Source: an uncultured Pelagibacteraceae bacterium
Lineage (GTDB): Bacteria > Pseudomonadota > Alphaproteobacteria > Pelagibacterales > Pelagibacteraceae
Length of the DNA stretch: 64,000 nt
Reading direction: 5' to 3'
Assembly (NCBI GenBank): GCA_902579925.1
Contig: CACHIS010000003.1
Location: 1 to 64,000 of the forward strand
Within the stretch, counting starts at the first letter, position 1; each line of letters starts with the position of its first letter. Positions 43,968 through 54,482 of the stretch are shown one piece after another. The translations under genes and the position numbers were made by a program. The notes under the pieces were generated by a model, which saw only the letters and a program-made list of their open reading frames with translations, searched no databases and had not been told where the DNA came from.

Positions 43968-45669
43968 TTCTTTTATCTTCGTGTCTAATTATCTTAAATT
44001 TTATACCTTTTTGTTTAAGCTCTGCAATAAAATTAGTAAAATTTTTCAGATCTCGGATTATCAGTTGAAATTTAAAGTTGATATAGTCTGGTGTTTTACC
44101 AGCCATTACTAAATTTGAAATATTCAATTTATGTTCACCAATTAAAGAACTTACATTGCCTAATTGTCCTGGTTTATCAGGTAAAGAAATCCATAATGTA
44201 GTATTATATTTTTTTATACTCTCTTCTTTTTTTTCACCTCTATCATGCCAATATCTTCTAATTGCAGCTCTAGCTTTTCCAGTTTTTGTAGTTGGTATCC
44301 AATGCAATGAAGGTGATTGATTTTTAGATGTGATAATTCTTATTCTATCTCCGTTCCTTAAAATTGTCTGAAGATCACTTTTGTTACCATTTACTTCACA
44401 TCCAGTTGCCATATCGCCAATTTTAGTATGCACAGCATAAGCGAAATCAATTGCAGTGGCATCTTTAGGTAACTTAATTACAGAACCTTTTGGAGTAAAG
44501 CAGAAAACATTTTCCTGAAACATTTGAAGTTTTGTGTATTCATATGAGTGTTCTGGATTCTCATTTTTTTCTATAATTTCGACTAAATCTTTTAACCAAT
44601 CATATTCTTTCCAGGTAAGTGAATTAAACTTTTCTGAAGATTTATATTGCCAATGAGATGCAATACCTCTTTCGGCGAATTCATGCATTTGCTTTGTTCT
44701 TATCTGAATTTCAACAGGTTTTTTATTAGATCCAATTACAGAAGTGTGAATTGATTTATATCCATTAATTTTAGCAGACGATATATAATCTTTAAATTTG
44801 CCAGGTATACAATTGTATTCTTTATGTAAAATTCCTAAAGATTTATAACAATCTTCTATATTATCGACAATTATTCTAAATCCAATTATGTCAGTAATTT
44901 GCTCCAGCGAAACTCTTTTTTTTTGAACTTTCCTCCAAATTGAAAAAGGTGTTTTTTCCCTACCATATATTTTGGAATTTATATTGTTAGAGACTAATAA
45001 TTTATTAAATTCAGACGATATATTTTCAAAAATATCTTTTTTATCTAATTTGATTTCATCAAGTCTTTTTTGAATTAATAACCTAGCTTTATTATTAAGA
45101 ATTTCAAAAGATAAATCTTCAAGTTCATCTCTTATTCTATGCATGCCCATTCTATCAGCTAATGGAGCATAAATTTCCATTGTTTCTTGTGCAATTCTTT
45201 TTTTTTTGTCATCTCTATTTATAGCCTTAATTGTTCTCATGTTGTGCAACCTGTCTGCAATTTTGACAAGCAATACTCTAATGTCTTTCGAGGTAGCTAA
45301 AATCAATTTTCTAAAATTTTCAGCTTTTGAATTTGCAGAAGCAGTATTTTCAAATACTGAAATTTTTGTAACACCATCTACTAAATCAGCGACTTCAACT
45401 CCAAATTCGCCTTTTATAGTTTCATATGTTGCATAAGTATCTTCAATAGTATCATGTAGAAGACCTGTCGTTATTGTAGCGCTATCTAATTTCAAGTCGG
45501 TTAAAATATTAGCAACTTCAATAGGATGAACAGAATAAGGATCACCAGAAGCTCTCTTTTGATTACTATGAGCTTTAACTGCAAAATCATAGGCTTTGTT
45601 AAGTTTTTCAGGATTAAAAAACTTATTATATATTTTTACTTTATTTATTAATTCTTCAGAATTTAACAT
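43924..45669 (-). CDS. spoT: Bifunctional (p)ppGpp synthetase/hydrolase
   Basis: A 581-residue Rel/SpoT protein. Residues 20-180 are the HD hydrolase (GLLHDTIEDT, KIADRLHNMRT), 235-350 the synthetase (GREKTPFSIWRK, ITDIIGFRIIV, EIQIRTKQMHEFAERG), 385-450 the TGS domain, and 500-581 a C-terminal ACT domain. The position of the RxKD motif reads KFKD. It is about 120 residues shorter than typical Rel because the region between TGS and ACT is compressed. It should be the only alarmone enzyme needed for stringent control. Confidence 0.94.
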   Translation of the reverse strand: MLNSEELINKVKIYNKFFNPEKLNKAYDFAVKAHSNQKRASGDPYSVHPIEVANILTDLKLDSATITTGLLHDTIEDTYATYETIKGEFGVEVADLVDGVTKISVFENTASANSKAENFRKLILATSKDIRVLLVKIADRLHNMRTIKAINRDDKKKRIAQETMEIYAPLADRMGMHRIRDELEDLSFEILNNKARLLIQKRLDEIKLDKKDIFENISSEFNKLLVSNNINSKIYGREKTPFSIWRKVQKKRVSLEQITDIIGFRIIVDNIEDCYKSLGILHKEYNCIPGKFKDYISSAKINGYKSIHTSVIGSNKKPVEIQIRTKQMHEFAERGIASHWQYKSSEKFNSLTWKEYDWLKDLVEIIEKNENPEHSYEYTKLQMFQENVFCFTPKGSVIKLPKDATAIDFAYAVHTKIGDMATGCEVNGNKSDLQTILRNGDRIRIITSKNQSPSLHWIPTTKTGKARAAIRRYWHDRGEKKEESIKKYNTTLWISLPDKPGQLGNVSSLIGEHKLNISNLVMAGKTPDYINFKFQLIIRDLKNFTNFIAELKQKGIKFKIIRHEDKRNAFTQKILRYFKKD

Positions 45670-45688
45670 GATTTATTATACCACTTAT

Positions 45689-46186
45689 TTAGATTTGTTT
45701 AATAGATCTTATGTCACCATTTGATAAAGAGGATATTAATTTTCTAATATTGACTTTTAGGATTGGGTGTTTCCAATCTTTATTTATCTCAAAGAGTGGT
45801 ATAAGTACAAAATTACGGGTGTGCATTCTAGGATGGGGTAAAATTAAATCACCAATAGTCTTTTTATTTCTGAAGTCTATTATATCAATATCGCATTCAC
45901 GAGGTGAGTTTTTTGGTAATCTCTTTCTGCCTAATTTCTTTTCAATTTCCTTGCATTTATTGATTAACTCTGAAGGGCTAAAATTAGTGTCAATTTCTAA
46001 AACTATATTTAAAAATTTTGGATTATTTGGGTTAGGCCATGATAAACTTTCATAATAACTTGAGTACTTTAATATTTTAATATTGTTTGTAATTAAGTTA
46101 AATTTGGTTCTTTCAATATTTCTTTTTTTATCACCTAGATTTGAGCCAATACCCAGGTATATAGATTTAACTAGATCTTCTGACAT
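45689..46186 (-). CDS. folK: 2-amino-4-hydroxy-6-hydroxymethyldihydropteridine pyrophosphokinase
   Basis: A 165-residue HPPK for folate synthesis. [35 protein letters not shown] and [16 protein letters not shown] are family signatures. I use the ATG at 46186, which overlaps smpB by 20 bases; a start at 46273 would read deep into smpB. It lies between smpB and the Rel gene. The rpoZ gene often found here in relatives is absent. Confidence 0.92.
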   Translation of the reverse strand: MSEDLVKSIYLGIGSNLGDKKRNIERTKFNLITNNIKILKYSSYYESLSWPNPNNPKFLNIVLEIDTNFSPSELINKCKEIEKKLGRKRLPKNSPRECDIDIIDFRNKKTIGDLILPHPRMHTRNFVLIPLFEINKDWKHPILKVNIRKLISSLSNGDIRSIKQI

Positions 46187-46637
46187 ATCTTGCTTTTTCT
46201 CTACTCCAATCTCTATTCTTTTTTGTTGCTCTCTTGTCATATTGTTTTTTCCCCTTGGCAACAGCAAGCTCAACCTTGGCTTTTCCTTTTTTAAAATACA
46301 TTTTTGTTGGTACTATTGTTAATCCATCTCTTTGTATTTTTCCTATAAGTTTATTTATCTCTTTTTTATTTAATAAAAGTTTTCTGTTATCTAATGGCTT
46401 ATGATTTGAATAACTGGCTTGTTTGTATGATGCGATATGAGAATTAATTAAAATTAATTCTCCATTTTTTTCAACAGCATATGAGTCAGCAATATTAACT
46501 TTTCCTTCTCTGATAGATTTGATCTCAGAACCTTTAAGGACAATTCCAGCTTCTAACAAATCCTCAAAGAAATAATTAAAACTAGCTTTTCTATTTAGAC
46601 AGATTATTTTTAAACCATTATTGGTTTTTCTATTCAT
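46167..46637 (-). CDS. smpB: SsrA-binding protein SmpB
   Basis: A 156-residue tmRNA-binding protein for trans-translation. The oligonucleotide-binding barrel starts [14 protein letters not shown], with [19 protein letters not shown] next, and the basic tail [19 protein letters not shown] inserts in the decoding site. Its ATG overlaps the dapA stop (TAATG). No tmRNA gene was identified in this window. Confidence 0.96.
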   Translation of the reverse strand: MNRKTNNGLKIICLNRKASFNYFFEDLLEAGIVLKGSEIKSIREGKVNIADSYAVEKNGELILINSHIASYKQASYSNHKPLDNRKLLLNKKEINKLIGKIQRDGLTIVPTKMYFKKGKAKVELAVAKGKKQYDKRATKKNRDWSREKARYVRRSS

Positions 46638-47518
46638 TAAATTAATCTAGCTACTGTGAGAGCTTTTTTAACAATTTCTTTTGTACGATCTGTTACTTTT
46701 ACTAGTGGTAATCTTACAGCATCATCGCACAAACTCATTAATTTCGCTGCATACTTAACTGGACTTGGATTACTCTCAATAAACATAGCATGATGAACTG
46801 GCTGCAATATTTCATTTAATTTCTCAGCATGTTTAATATCATTATCATTATTTGAATTTGCAAATCTTTGAAAATCAGAACAAAGCTTCGGAGCAATATT
46901 AGCTGTAACACTTATAGCTCCAACTCCACCTTTTTTATTAAATTCAAGAGCATTATCATCATTTCCAGTGAGTTGGATAAATTCTTTTCCTAATTTTTCA
47001 AGTGTCTTATCAACTCTACTCAGGTCTCCTGTAGCATCTTTAACACCAATAATATTTTTTAATTCAAATAATCTTGCCATTGTTTCAACTGACATATCGA
47101 TTACTGATCTTCCTGGAATATTATAAATTATAATTGGAATTCCACATTTATCATTTATAGCTTTATAGTGCTGATAAAGTCCCTCTTGGGTAGGTTTATT
47201 ATAATAAGGAGTTACGATTAAAGCTCCATCAGCTCCAATTTTTTCTGCATGGGTTGTTAATGAAATTGCCTCCTCTGTAGAGTTTGAGCCGGTGCCAGCA
47301 AATACAGGTAATTTCCCCTTACTTTCTTTCACACATAAATCAATTACCATTTCATGCTCATCGTGACTTAAAGTTGGTGATTCTCCAGTAGTTCCTGCTG
47401 GAACTAAACCATTCGTCCCATTTTCAATATGAAAATGAATTAACTTAATGTAAGTTTCAACGTCAAGTTTATCATTTTTAAACGGAGTGACTAAAGCAAC
47501 ATTTGATCCTTTGAACAT
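46637..47518 (-). CDS. dapA: 4-hydroxy-tetrahydrodipicolinate synthase
   Basis: A 293-residue class I aldolase-fold enzyme at the branch point of lysine/diaminopimelate synthesis. [18 protein letters not shown] holds the pyruvate-binding threonines, [10 protein letters not shown] the catalytic tyrosine and [11 protein letters not shown] the Schiff-base lysine. Length matches the family. First gene of the minus-strand run leading to recO; divergent from slt. Confidence 0.96.
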   Translation of the reverse strand: MFKGSNVALVTPFKNDKLDVETYIKLIHFHIENGTNGLVPAGTTGESPTLSHDEHEMVIDLCVKESKGKLPVFAGTGSNSTEEAISLTTHAEKIGADGALIVTPYYNKPTQEGLYQHYKAINDKCGIPIIIYNIPGRSVIDMSVETMARLFELKNIIGVKDATGDLSRVDKTLEKLGKEFIQLTGNDDNALEFNKKGGVGAISVTANIAPKLCSDFQRFANSNNDNDIKHAEKLNEILQPVHHAMFIESNPSPVKYAAKLMSLCDDAVRLPLVKVTDRTKEIVKKALTVARLI

Positions 47519-47561
47519 AAATACTTATAACATAGATTGTGGATACATATACTAAAAGATT

Positions 47562-49781
47562 ATGCTAAAAAAATTCATATTTTTTATAAGTTTATTTTTC
47601 TTTTCCAGTACTACTATTTTTTTATTTGCAGAGATAATACCTCTAAAAAAACCACTACAGACCAAAGAAGAAAAGGATCAAAAATTACTAATTGACGTAA
47701 TGAAACCTTTGCCAAAACCAGTTACCAAAAAACTAGTAGAGGAAATTAAAAAGGATCCTAAAGAAGACATAAAGGTAAAAGCTGAAAAAGATTTGGGTAT
47801 TATACTACCTAAAAAAAAACCTTTGATTGCTGGAACCAAAAAAACTGATACTGCAAAAAAATCTAAGTATTATAACAAAAAGGATTTTGAAATTGCAAAA
47901 AAGGCTATATCAGAAATGAAACAAGCAAAATGGCCTAATGCATTAAAAACTGCAAAAAAAGCTAAAGATAAATCTATCTATAATTTCATACAATGGAGAC
48001 ACTTACTAACTAGAGGAAATAAAGCTTCATATTATGATTATAAAACTTTTATAGATAAAAATGAGGATTATCCAAGATTAGGAAGAATAAAATATTTAGC
48101 AGAGCATAAACTCTCTACAGACACTATTTCACCGAAAAAGATTATAGATTGGTTTGGTGTTGATGAACCTTTGAGTGGCTTTGGAAAAATGTTGCTCGGA
48201 GAGAGTATAATTCTCAATGGTAATGTTCAAAAAGGTATTGTTTATATTAAAGAAGGATGGATTACTGCAGAACTAAGTAAATCTGAATTAAGATTTTATA
48301 GGAAAAAATTTAAGAAGTATCTCAATGCTGATGATTATATTAAAAGAGCAGAATACCTTGCGTGGAATAACAAATATTGGGATTTAAAAAGATTATTAAG
48401 GTATTTACCTAAAGATTATGAGTTGCTTTATACAGCACGACAACTATTAATGAGTAAATCATATGGTGTAGATAATGCTATTTCAAAAGTTCCAGCAAAA
48501 TTTAAAAATGATGCAGGTTTAAATTACGACAGATTAAAATGGAGAAGAAAGAGAGGAAGACTTGATAGTTCTGTTGAAATTTTAGTAAAAATTAAAAATA
48601 CCAAAAAATATTTAGTCAGACCAGATAAGTGGTGGTTTGAAAGAGAAATTATTTCAAGATCGTTAATTTATAAAAAGAAATATGCTTTAGCTTATAAAAT
48701 TGCAAGTAATCATGCTTTGACTGATGGACCTGAATATGCAGCAGCAGAATGGATGAGTGGTTGGATAGCATTAAGTTTTTTAGATGATCCCTTATTAGCA
48801 AAAGATCATTTTGAAAATTTTTATAATAATGTTGGTTATCCAATAAGTACATCAAGAGGAGCTTATTGGTTGGCCAAAACTTATCAAAAACTTGGTAAAA
48901 ATGAATTAGCTAATGACTGGTTCAGTAAAGCAGCTAATTTTCTAACAACTTATTATGGTCAATTAGCTTTTATGGAGTTAAATCCCAATGAAACTTTTGA
49001 GCTCTCTAAAGATATTGAGGTTTCAAAAGAATATAAAGATTACTTTTTTAAAAAAGAATTAGTTAAAACAATTTACCTTCTTGATGAACTCAATGAGGAT
49101 AAATACACAAAACATATTTTAAGACATTTAGCTAATGATGATATAAATAATGGTAGTGAAGTTTTGGCGGCTGAACTAGCTACAAGTATTGATAGATTTG
49201 ATTTTGCAATTCAAATAGCCAAACTTGCATCTTATGAAAAAAGATTTCACAACAAATATAATTACCCTATTATAAGTACACCGAATTATATAAATGGAAG
49301 AAAAATTCCTGATAGTGCATTTATACTATCTATAATAAGGCAAGAAAGTGAATTTGATTTAAGTGCTAATAGTCATGCGGGTGCAAAAGGTTTGATGCAA
49401 CTTATGCCATACACTGCTAAATTAGTTGCAAAGCAAGCAAAGCTTCCTTACTCAAAATCTAGATTAACCAAAGATGCAGAATATAATATCAATTTAGGCT
49501 CTCATTATATAGCTGGTTTAATTTTGGAATATGATGGTGCTTATCCTTTTGCAATAGCTGCTTATAATGCTGGACCTAAAAGGGTTAAGTATTGGAAAAA
49601 AATAAATAAAAATCCACAAAAGAACCAAATTGATTATGTAAATTGGATTGAATTAATAAAGTTTAAAGAAACAAGAAACTATGTGCAAAGGGTATTGGAG
49701 AACTATAATGTATATCGTTATATTTTAGCTCAAAAGCCTATTTCTATGATAAACTTCTTTAAAGATGATCCTTTGTATTAA
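47562..49781 (+). CDS. slt: Soluble lytic murein transglycosylase (Slt70-like)
   Basis: A 739-residue exported transglycosylase. A signal peptide (residues 1-24) is followed by a Lys/Pro-rich linker (25-105), an alpha-helical superhelical U/L-type domain (110-570) and the SLT catalytic domain (about 580-739). The catalytic glutamate is in IIRQESEFD, with GAKGLMQLMP and AIAAYNAGPKRVKYW. It is the second lytic transglycosylase in the window after MltB. The stop codon is three bases before the 3' end of the opposite-strand tRNA-Ser. Confidence 0.94.
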   Translation: MLKKFIFFISLFFFSSTTIFLFAEIIPLKKPLQTKEEKDQKLLIDVMKPLPKPVTKKLVEEIKKDPKEDIKVKAEKDLGIILPKKKPLIAGTKKTDTAKKSKYYNKKDFEIAKKAISEMKQAKWPNALKTAKKAKDKSIYNFIQWRHLLTRGNKASYYDYKTFIDKNEDYPRLGRIKYLAEHKLSTDTISPKKIIDWFGVDEPLSGFGKMLLGESIILNGNVQKGIVYIKEGWITAELSKSELRFYRKKFKKYLNADDYIKRAEYLAWNNKYWDLKRLLRYLPKDYELLYTARQLLMSKSYGVDNAISKVPAKFKNDAGLNYDRLKWRRKRGRLDSSVEILVKIKNTKKYLVRPDKWWFEREIISRSLIYKKKYALAYKIASNHALTDGPEYAAAEWMSGWIALSFLDDPLLAKDHFENFYNNVGYPISTSRGAYWLAKTYQKLGKNELANDWFSKAANFLTTYYGQLAFMELNPNETFELSKDIEVSKEYKDYFFKKELVKTIYLLDELNEDKYTKHILRHLANDDINNGSEVLAAELATSIDRFDFAIQIAKLASYEKRFHNKYNYPIISTPNYINGRKIPDSAFILSIIRQESEFDLSANSHAGAKGLMQLMPYTAKLVAKQAKLPYSKSRLTKDAEYNINLGSHYIAGLILEYDGAYPFAIAAYNAGPKRVKYWKKINKNPQKNQIDYVNWIELIKFKETRNYVQRVLENYNVYRYILAQKPISMINFFKDDPLY

Positions 49782-49784
49782 TAT

Positions 49785-49876
49785 TGGCGGAAGAGGAGGG
49801 ATTCGAACCCTCGGTACAAGTTTCCTCGCACGGTCATTTAGCAAACGACTGGTTTCAGCCTCTCACCCACTCTTCC
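49785..49876 (-). tRNA. tRNA-Ser (anticodon GCT)
   Basis: A 92-nt minus-strand tRNA with a long variable arm and encoded CCA. Acceptor GGAAGAG/CTCTTCC, anticodon loop TTGCTAA giving GCT, and T arm GAGGG-TTCGAAT-CCCTC are intact. Confidence 0.96.
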
Positions 49877-49899
49877 AATAAAATTGTCACTTCTGATTG

Positions 49900-49937
49900 T
49901 ATTGAATAATCAATTTTTATAAAGTAATTATTCAATA
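49900..49937. promoter_or_regulatory. 11-bp inverted repeat abutting soxB
   Basis: Positions 49900-49910 (TATTGAATAAT) and 49927-49937 (ATTATTCAATA) are perfectly complementary with a 16-base spacer. The 3' arm ends three bases before the soxB ATG and occupies the Shine-Dalgarno position, where no AGGAG-like sequence exists. It could be an operator or an RNA hairpin controlling sarcosine oxidase. Confidence 0.45.
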
Positions 49938-49940
49938 ATT

Positions 49941-51194
49941 ATGAAAAAAAGGTATTCAATATTTTCACTTATTAGAAATGCTTTCTCATATCATGAAAAT
50001 TGGGAGAAAGCTTGGAAAGATCCTGAGCCTAAAAAAGAATATGACGCTGTAATAGTTGGTGGTGGAGGACATGGTCTTGCAACTGCTTATTATCTAGCAA
50101 AAAAACATAACATGAAAAATATTGCTGTTGTTGAAAAAGGTTGGATAGGAGGAGGAAATACTGGTCGAAATACTACAATAATTAGATCTAATTATTTATG
50201 GGATGCAAGTGCAGGTCTATATGACCATGCTCTTAAAATTTGGGAGAGTTTATCTCAAGAATTAAATTATAATGTTATGTTTAGTCAAAGAGGAGTTATG
50301 AATCTTGCACATAATTTGCAAGATGTAAGAGATTTAAAAAGAAGAACTCACGCAAATAGATTGAATGGTATTGATGCAGTTTATTTAAATATTGAAGAAG
50401 TTAAAAAATTTTGTCCAATTATAAATACCTCACAGGATATTCGTTATCCAGTTTTAGGCGGAACCCTTCAAAGAAGAGCGGGAACAGCTAGGCATGATGC
50501 TGTTGCTTGGGGATATGCAAGAGGTGCTGATGAAATGGGTGTTGATATAATTCAAAATTGTGAGGTAAAAGGAATAAAAAGAAATGGTGATACGGTTGAA
50601 GGAATTGAAACAACTAAAGGATTTATCAAAACAAAAAAAATTGGAGTTGTAGCAGCTGGTCACTCCAGTGTAATAGCGAATATGGCTGGATTGAAATTAC
50701 CTTTGGAAAGTAAACCACTTCAAGCTTTAGTTTCTGAACCAGTAAAACCGATAATAGATACAGTTGTAATGTCTAACGCTGTCCATGCATATGTCAGCCA
50801 ATCTGATAAGGGTGAATTGGTTATTGGAGCAGGAACGGATGATTATGTATCTTACTCTCAAAAAGGAAGTCATGATATTGTTGAAGGAACTTTAAATGCA
50901 ATTTTAGAACTATATCCAATATTTAGTAGAATGAGAATGCTTCGTCAGTGGGGTGGAATAGTTGATATATGTCCTGATGCAAGTCCAATAATAAGCAAAA
51001 CACCAGTAAAAGGTTTGTACTTCAATTGTGGTTGGGGAACCGGAGGTTTTAAAGCTACACCTGGCTCAGGAGATCTATTTGCTCATACAATTGCTAATGA
51101 CGAACCTCATAAATTAAACGCTGCATTTAATATAAATAGATTTGTAAGTGGTGATCTAGTTGATGAACACGGTGCAGCTGCAGTTGCACACTAA
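49941..51194 (+). CDS. soxB: Sarcosine oxidase beta subunit
   Basis: A 417-residue flavoprotein of heterotetrameric sarcosine oxidase. The FAD-binding [14 protein letters not shown] motif (about residues 40-53) and [15 protein letters not shown]-type C-terminal region match SoxB. The complex demethylates sarcosine to glycine, passing C1 to tetrahydrofolate. The gene order soxB-D-A-G is standard. The stop overlaps soxD (TAATG). Expression may be controlled through the adjacent inverted repeat. Confidence 0.96.
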   Translation: MKKRYSIFSLIRNAFSYHENWEKAWKDPEPKKEYDAVIVGGGGHGLATAYYLAKKHNMKNIAVVEKGWIGGGNTGRNTTIIRSNYLWDASAGLYDHALKIWESLSQELNYNVMFSQRGVMNLAHNLQDVRDLKRRTHANRLNGIDAVYLNIEEVKKFCPIINTSQDIRYPVLGGTLQRRAGTARHDAVAWGYARGADEMGVDIIQNCEVKGIKRNGDTVEGIETTKGFIKTKKIGVVAAGHSSVIANMAGLKLPLESKPLQALVSEPVKPIIDTVVMSNAVHAYVSQSDKGELVIGAGTDDYVSYSQKGSHDIVEGTLNAILELYPIFSRMRMLRQWGGIVDICPDASPIISKTPVKGLYFNCGWGTGGFKATPGSGDLFAHTIANDEPHKLNAAFNINRFVSGDLVDEHGAAAVAH

Positions 51195-51469
51195 TGTTTT
51201 TAATTAATTGTCCTTTTTGCGGTGAGAGAGAACAAAGCGAATTCAAAGCTGGTGGTGAAGCACATATTGTAAGGCCAAAACAACCTACAGAACTAAGTGA
51301 TGATGAATGGGCAGAATATTTGTTCATGAGAAAAAATATAAAAGGAATTCAGTTTGAAAGATGGAATCATGCTCATGGCTGTCGAAAATGGTTCAATATG
51401 GTTAGGGATACGTCAAACGACCAAATAAAAGCTGTATACAAAATGGGTGAAAAACCACCAGTAAAGTAA
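51194..51469 (+). CDS. soxD: Sarcosine oxidase delta subunit
   Basis: A 91-residue SoxD. The zinc-binding N-terminus LINCPFCGERE and the C-terminal HAHGCRKWFNMVRDT match the family, supplying the Cys/His zinc site. The body contains DEWAEYLFMRKN. It stabilises the heterotetramer. The ATG shares a base with the soxB stop, and soxA starts one base after the soxD stop. Confidence 0.95.
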   Translation: MFLINCPFCGEREQSEFKAGGEAHIVRPKQPTELSDDEWAEYLFMRKNIKGIQFERWNHAHGCRKWFNMVRDTSNDQIKAVYKMGEKPPVK

Positions 51470-51470
51470 A

Positions 51471-54400
51471 ATGACTAATAATTTAAGATTTAAAACAAGC
51501 AAATTTATTGATGAAACTTATCGGGTTTCTTTTAAATTTAATAACAAAACATATTTTGGTTTTAAAGGTGATACTCTAGCATCAGCTTTATTGGCTAATG
51601 GCATTCATCTTGTTGGACGAAGTTTCAAATATCATAGACCTCGAGGAATTATGACATCAGGTTCTGAAGAACCAAATGCAATTATTCAATTGCATGATAA
51701 TTCCTCAAGAACTGAACCCAATGTAAGAGCTACAGAAGTTGAAATATATGAAGGTTTAGTTGCATCTAGTCAAAACTGTTGGCCTAGTGTCAATTTTGAT
51801 ATTGGAGCAATTAATAATCTATTATCACCTATCTTACCTGCAGGTTTTTATTATAAAACTTTTATGTGGCCTGCAAGTTTCTGGGAAAAATATGAATACT
51901 TTATTAGGAAATCTGCAGGTTTAGGTAAATCACCTAAAGTAGCTGATCCAGACATATATGAGCATAATTATATTCATTGTGATGTTTTAGTTATCGGAGC
52001 AGGTATATCAGGAATAATGGCAGCTAAAATGGCAGCTAAAAATGGTTTTAAAACTCTTTTAGTTGATGAAAAATCTTATTTAGGGGGATCTTCTATTTAT
52101 GATAGCTCAGAATTTTCAAAGATTAATAATCAAATAACAAGTTCATGGTTAGAAAAAGAAATCAACGAAATATCTAAATTAGAAAATTTAGAAATAAAAT
52201 TAAGAACTAGCGTTGCAGCATTTCATGGATACAACTTTTTATTGGCCCGTGAAAATCTCACTGATCATTTACCAATTAATCAAAGAGAAAATAAAGTAAG
52301 ACAAAGATTATTAAAAATTAGAGCTAAAAAAGTAATCACAGCAACTGGCTCTATAGAAAGACCTTTAATATTTGATAATAATGATCGTCCAGGAATACTG
52401 TTATCTTCAGCAGTTAAAAAATATATTGATTTATATGGTGTGGCTTGTGGTGAAAACAATATTCTTTTTACCAATAACGATACCGCTTATGAAACAGCCA
52501 TGAGCTTAATTCAAAGAGGAATTAAGATTAATGCAATAATTGATAATAGAGAGCTGATTGACTCTAAAATTTCTTACGAAGTTGAGAAAAATAATATTAA
52601 AATTTATAAAGGTTACACTGTTGTTGATACCTACGGATATAGAAGAATAAATAGAATATCCATTATGAAACTTTCAAAAGATGGTCAAACAGTAATTGGT
52701 GACAAAACAAAGTTGAATTGTGATTGTTTAGGTTTATCTGGTGGTTGGACCCCAGCAGTACACTTATTTACACAATCAGGAGGTAAATTAAAATTTAGAG
52801 AAGAAGACCAAGTATTTATACCTAATGTTTATCCTTCAGATCAAATAAGTATTGGATCTTGTAATGGAGACTTTAGTTTAGAGAAAATAATAAAGAATAC
52901 CTTGTCTTCAATTAAAAAGTTTCTTGATATTGATAATTCTGAGTACAAAAATATTGAGACAATCTCAGGTTTAAATCAATCAAAGAGAAATATTTGGTTA
53001 TTACCATCTGATAAATCCATAGGGAAAACCAAATCTTTTGTTGATTATCAAAACGATGCAACTGCAAAAGATATTAAATTAGCTCTAAGAGAAGGGTTTA
53101 GATCTATAGAACATGTAAAAAGATACACCACTACTGGTATGGGTACTGATCAGGGTAAACTTGGTAATATGCATGCTCTTGGAATTATCTCAGAAACAGC
53201 GGGAACTAAAATGGGTGAACACGGAACTACAACTTTTAGACCTCCTTATACACCTCTTACTTTTGGAACTATTGTTGGAAGAAATGTAGGAAAATTTTTT
53301 GATATAGTCAGACAAACCCCAATACATGATTGGCATGTTGCAAACAATGCTAAGTTTGAAAATGTGGGTCAGTGGAAAAGAGCTTGGTACTATCCTAAAG
53401 CGAATGAAAACATGCACCAGGCGGTACAAAGAGAAAGTAAAGCAGCTAGAGACTGTGCAGGTATCCTAGATGCATCCACTTTAGGGAAAATTGATATTCA
53501 AGGAACTGACGCTTCAGAATTTCTAAACCGTGTTTATACCAATGCTTGGTCAAAACTTGCTATTGGTAAATGTCGTTATGGTTTAATGCTCAATGAAGAT
53601 GGCATGGTATATGATGATGGTGTAACAACCAGGTTAAATGAAAATCATTATATAATGACTACTACTACTGGTGGGGCTGCAAATGTATTAGGAAAACTTG
53701 AAGATTATCTTCAAACAGAGTGGCCTGAGCTAGATGTTTATTTGTCATCTGTAACTGATCATTATGCAACTATAAGTGTTTGCGGTCCATATAGTAAAAA
53801 AATTGTATCTAAAGTTATCCCTGATTTAGATTTTTCTGATGAAAAATTTCCACATATGTCGTTTAAAAACACAAAAATTGATCAGATAAAATGTAGAGTT
53901 ATGAGAATTAGTTTTACTGGAGAACAAAGTTATGAAATTAATATTCAATCAAATTATGGAAAATCTGTTTGGGAAAAGTGTATGGAGGCAGGTAAAGATT
54001 TTAATATTACTCCTTATGGCACAGAAACAATGCATTTATTGAGAGCTGAAAAAGGTTTTATAATAGTTGGGCAAGATACTGATGCAACCATGACACCAAT
54101 TGATTTACAAATGGACTGGATAGTAAGTAAGAAAAAATATGACTTCATTGGAAAAAGGTCACTGTATAGATCCGACACAATTAAAGATGACAGAAAACAA
54201 TTAGTTGGGTTACTTACTGAAAATCCTGAGGAAGTTTTAGAAGAAGGTGCACAGATAGTTGCTGACATTAAAAAATCACCAATCGAAATGTTGGGTCACG
54301 TTACTTCAAGTTACTATAGTCCGAATTTAAATAAATCTATTGCGCTAGGAGTAGTAAAGGGTGGAAAAAAAATGCTTGGACAAAAGTTAATTATACCAAT

Positions 54401-54482
54401 GGAAAATAAAAATATAAATGTGACCGTCGCAGATCCTGTTTTTTTAGATAAAGAAGGTGAAAGATTAAATGCTAAATTATAA
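51471..54482 (+). CDS. soxA: Sarcosine oxidase alpha subunit
   Basis: A 1003-residue SoxA. The N-terminal 2Fe-2S-ferredoxin-like region reads GFKGDTLASALLANG and FKYHRPRGIMTSG, the NAD-binding VLVIGAGISGIMAAKMAA motif is near residue 175, and residues 620-1003 form a GcvT-type folate-binding aminomethyltransferase domain. It binds NAD, FMN and tetrahydrofolate in the complex. Length equals the family norm. It overlaps soxG by 14 bases. Confidence 0.96.
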   Translation: MTNNLRFKTSKFIDETYRVSFKFNNKTYFGFKGDTLASALLANGIHLVGRSFKYHRPRGIMTSGSEEPNAIIQLHDNSSRTEPNVRATEVEIYEGLVASSQNCWPSVNFDIGAINNLLSPILPAGFYYKTFMWPASFWEKYEYFIRKSAGLGKSPKVADPDIYEHNYIHCDVLVIGAGISGIMAAKMAAKNGFKTLLVDEKSYLGGSSIYDSSEFSKINNQITSSWLEKEINEISKLENLEIKLRTSVAAFHGYNFLLARENLTDHLPINQRENKVRQRLLKIRAKKVITATGSIERPLIFDNNDRPGILLSSAVKKYIDLYGVACGENNILFTNNDTAYETAMSLIQRGIKINAIIDNRELIDSKISYEVEKNNIKIYKGYTVVDTYGYRRINRISIMKLSKDGQTVIGDKTKLNCDCLGLSGGWTPAVHLFTQSGGKLKFREEDQVFIPNVYPSDQISIGSCNGDFSLEKIIKNTLSSIKKFLDIDNSEYKNIETISGLNQSKRNIWLLPSDKSIGKTKSFVDYQNDATAKDIKLALREGFRSIEHVKRYTTTGMGTDQGKLGNMHALGIISETAGTKMGEHGTTTFRPPYTPLTFGTIVGRNVGKFFDIVRQTPIHDWHVANNAKFENVGQWKRAWYYPKANENMHQAVQRESKAARDCAGILDASTLGKIDIQGTDASEFLNRVYTNAWSKLAIGKCRYGLMLNEDGMVYDDGVTTRLNENHYIMTTTTGGAANVLGKLEDYLQTEWPELDVYLSSVTDHYATISVCGPYSKKIVSKVIPDLDFSDEKFPHMSFKNTKIDQIKCRVMRISFTGEQSYEINIQSNYGKSVWEKCMEAGKDFNITPYGTETMHLLRAEKGFIIVGQDTDATMTPIDLQMDWIVSKKKYDFIGKRSLYRSDTIKDDRKQLVGLLTENPEEVLEEGAQIVADIKKSPIEMLGHVTSSYYSPNLNKSIALGVVKGGKKMLGQKLIIPMENKNINVTVADPVFLDKEGERLNAKL

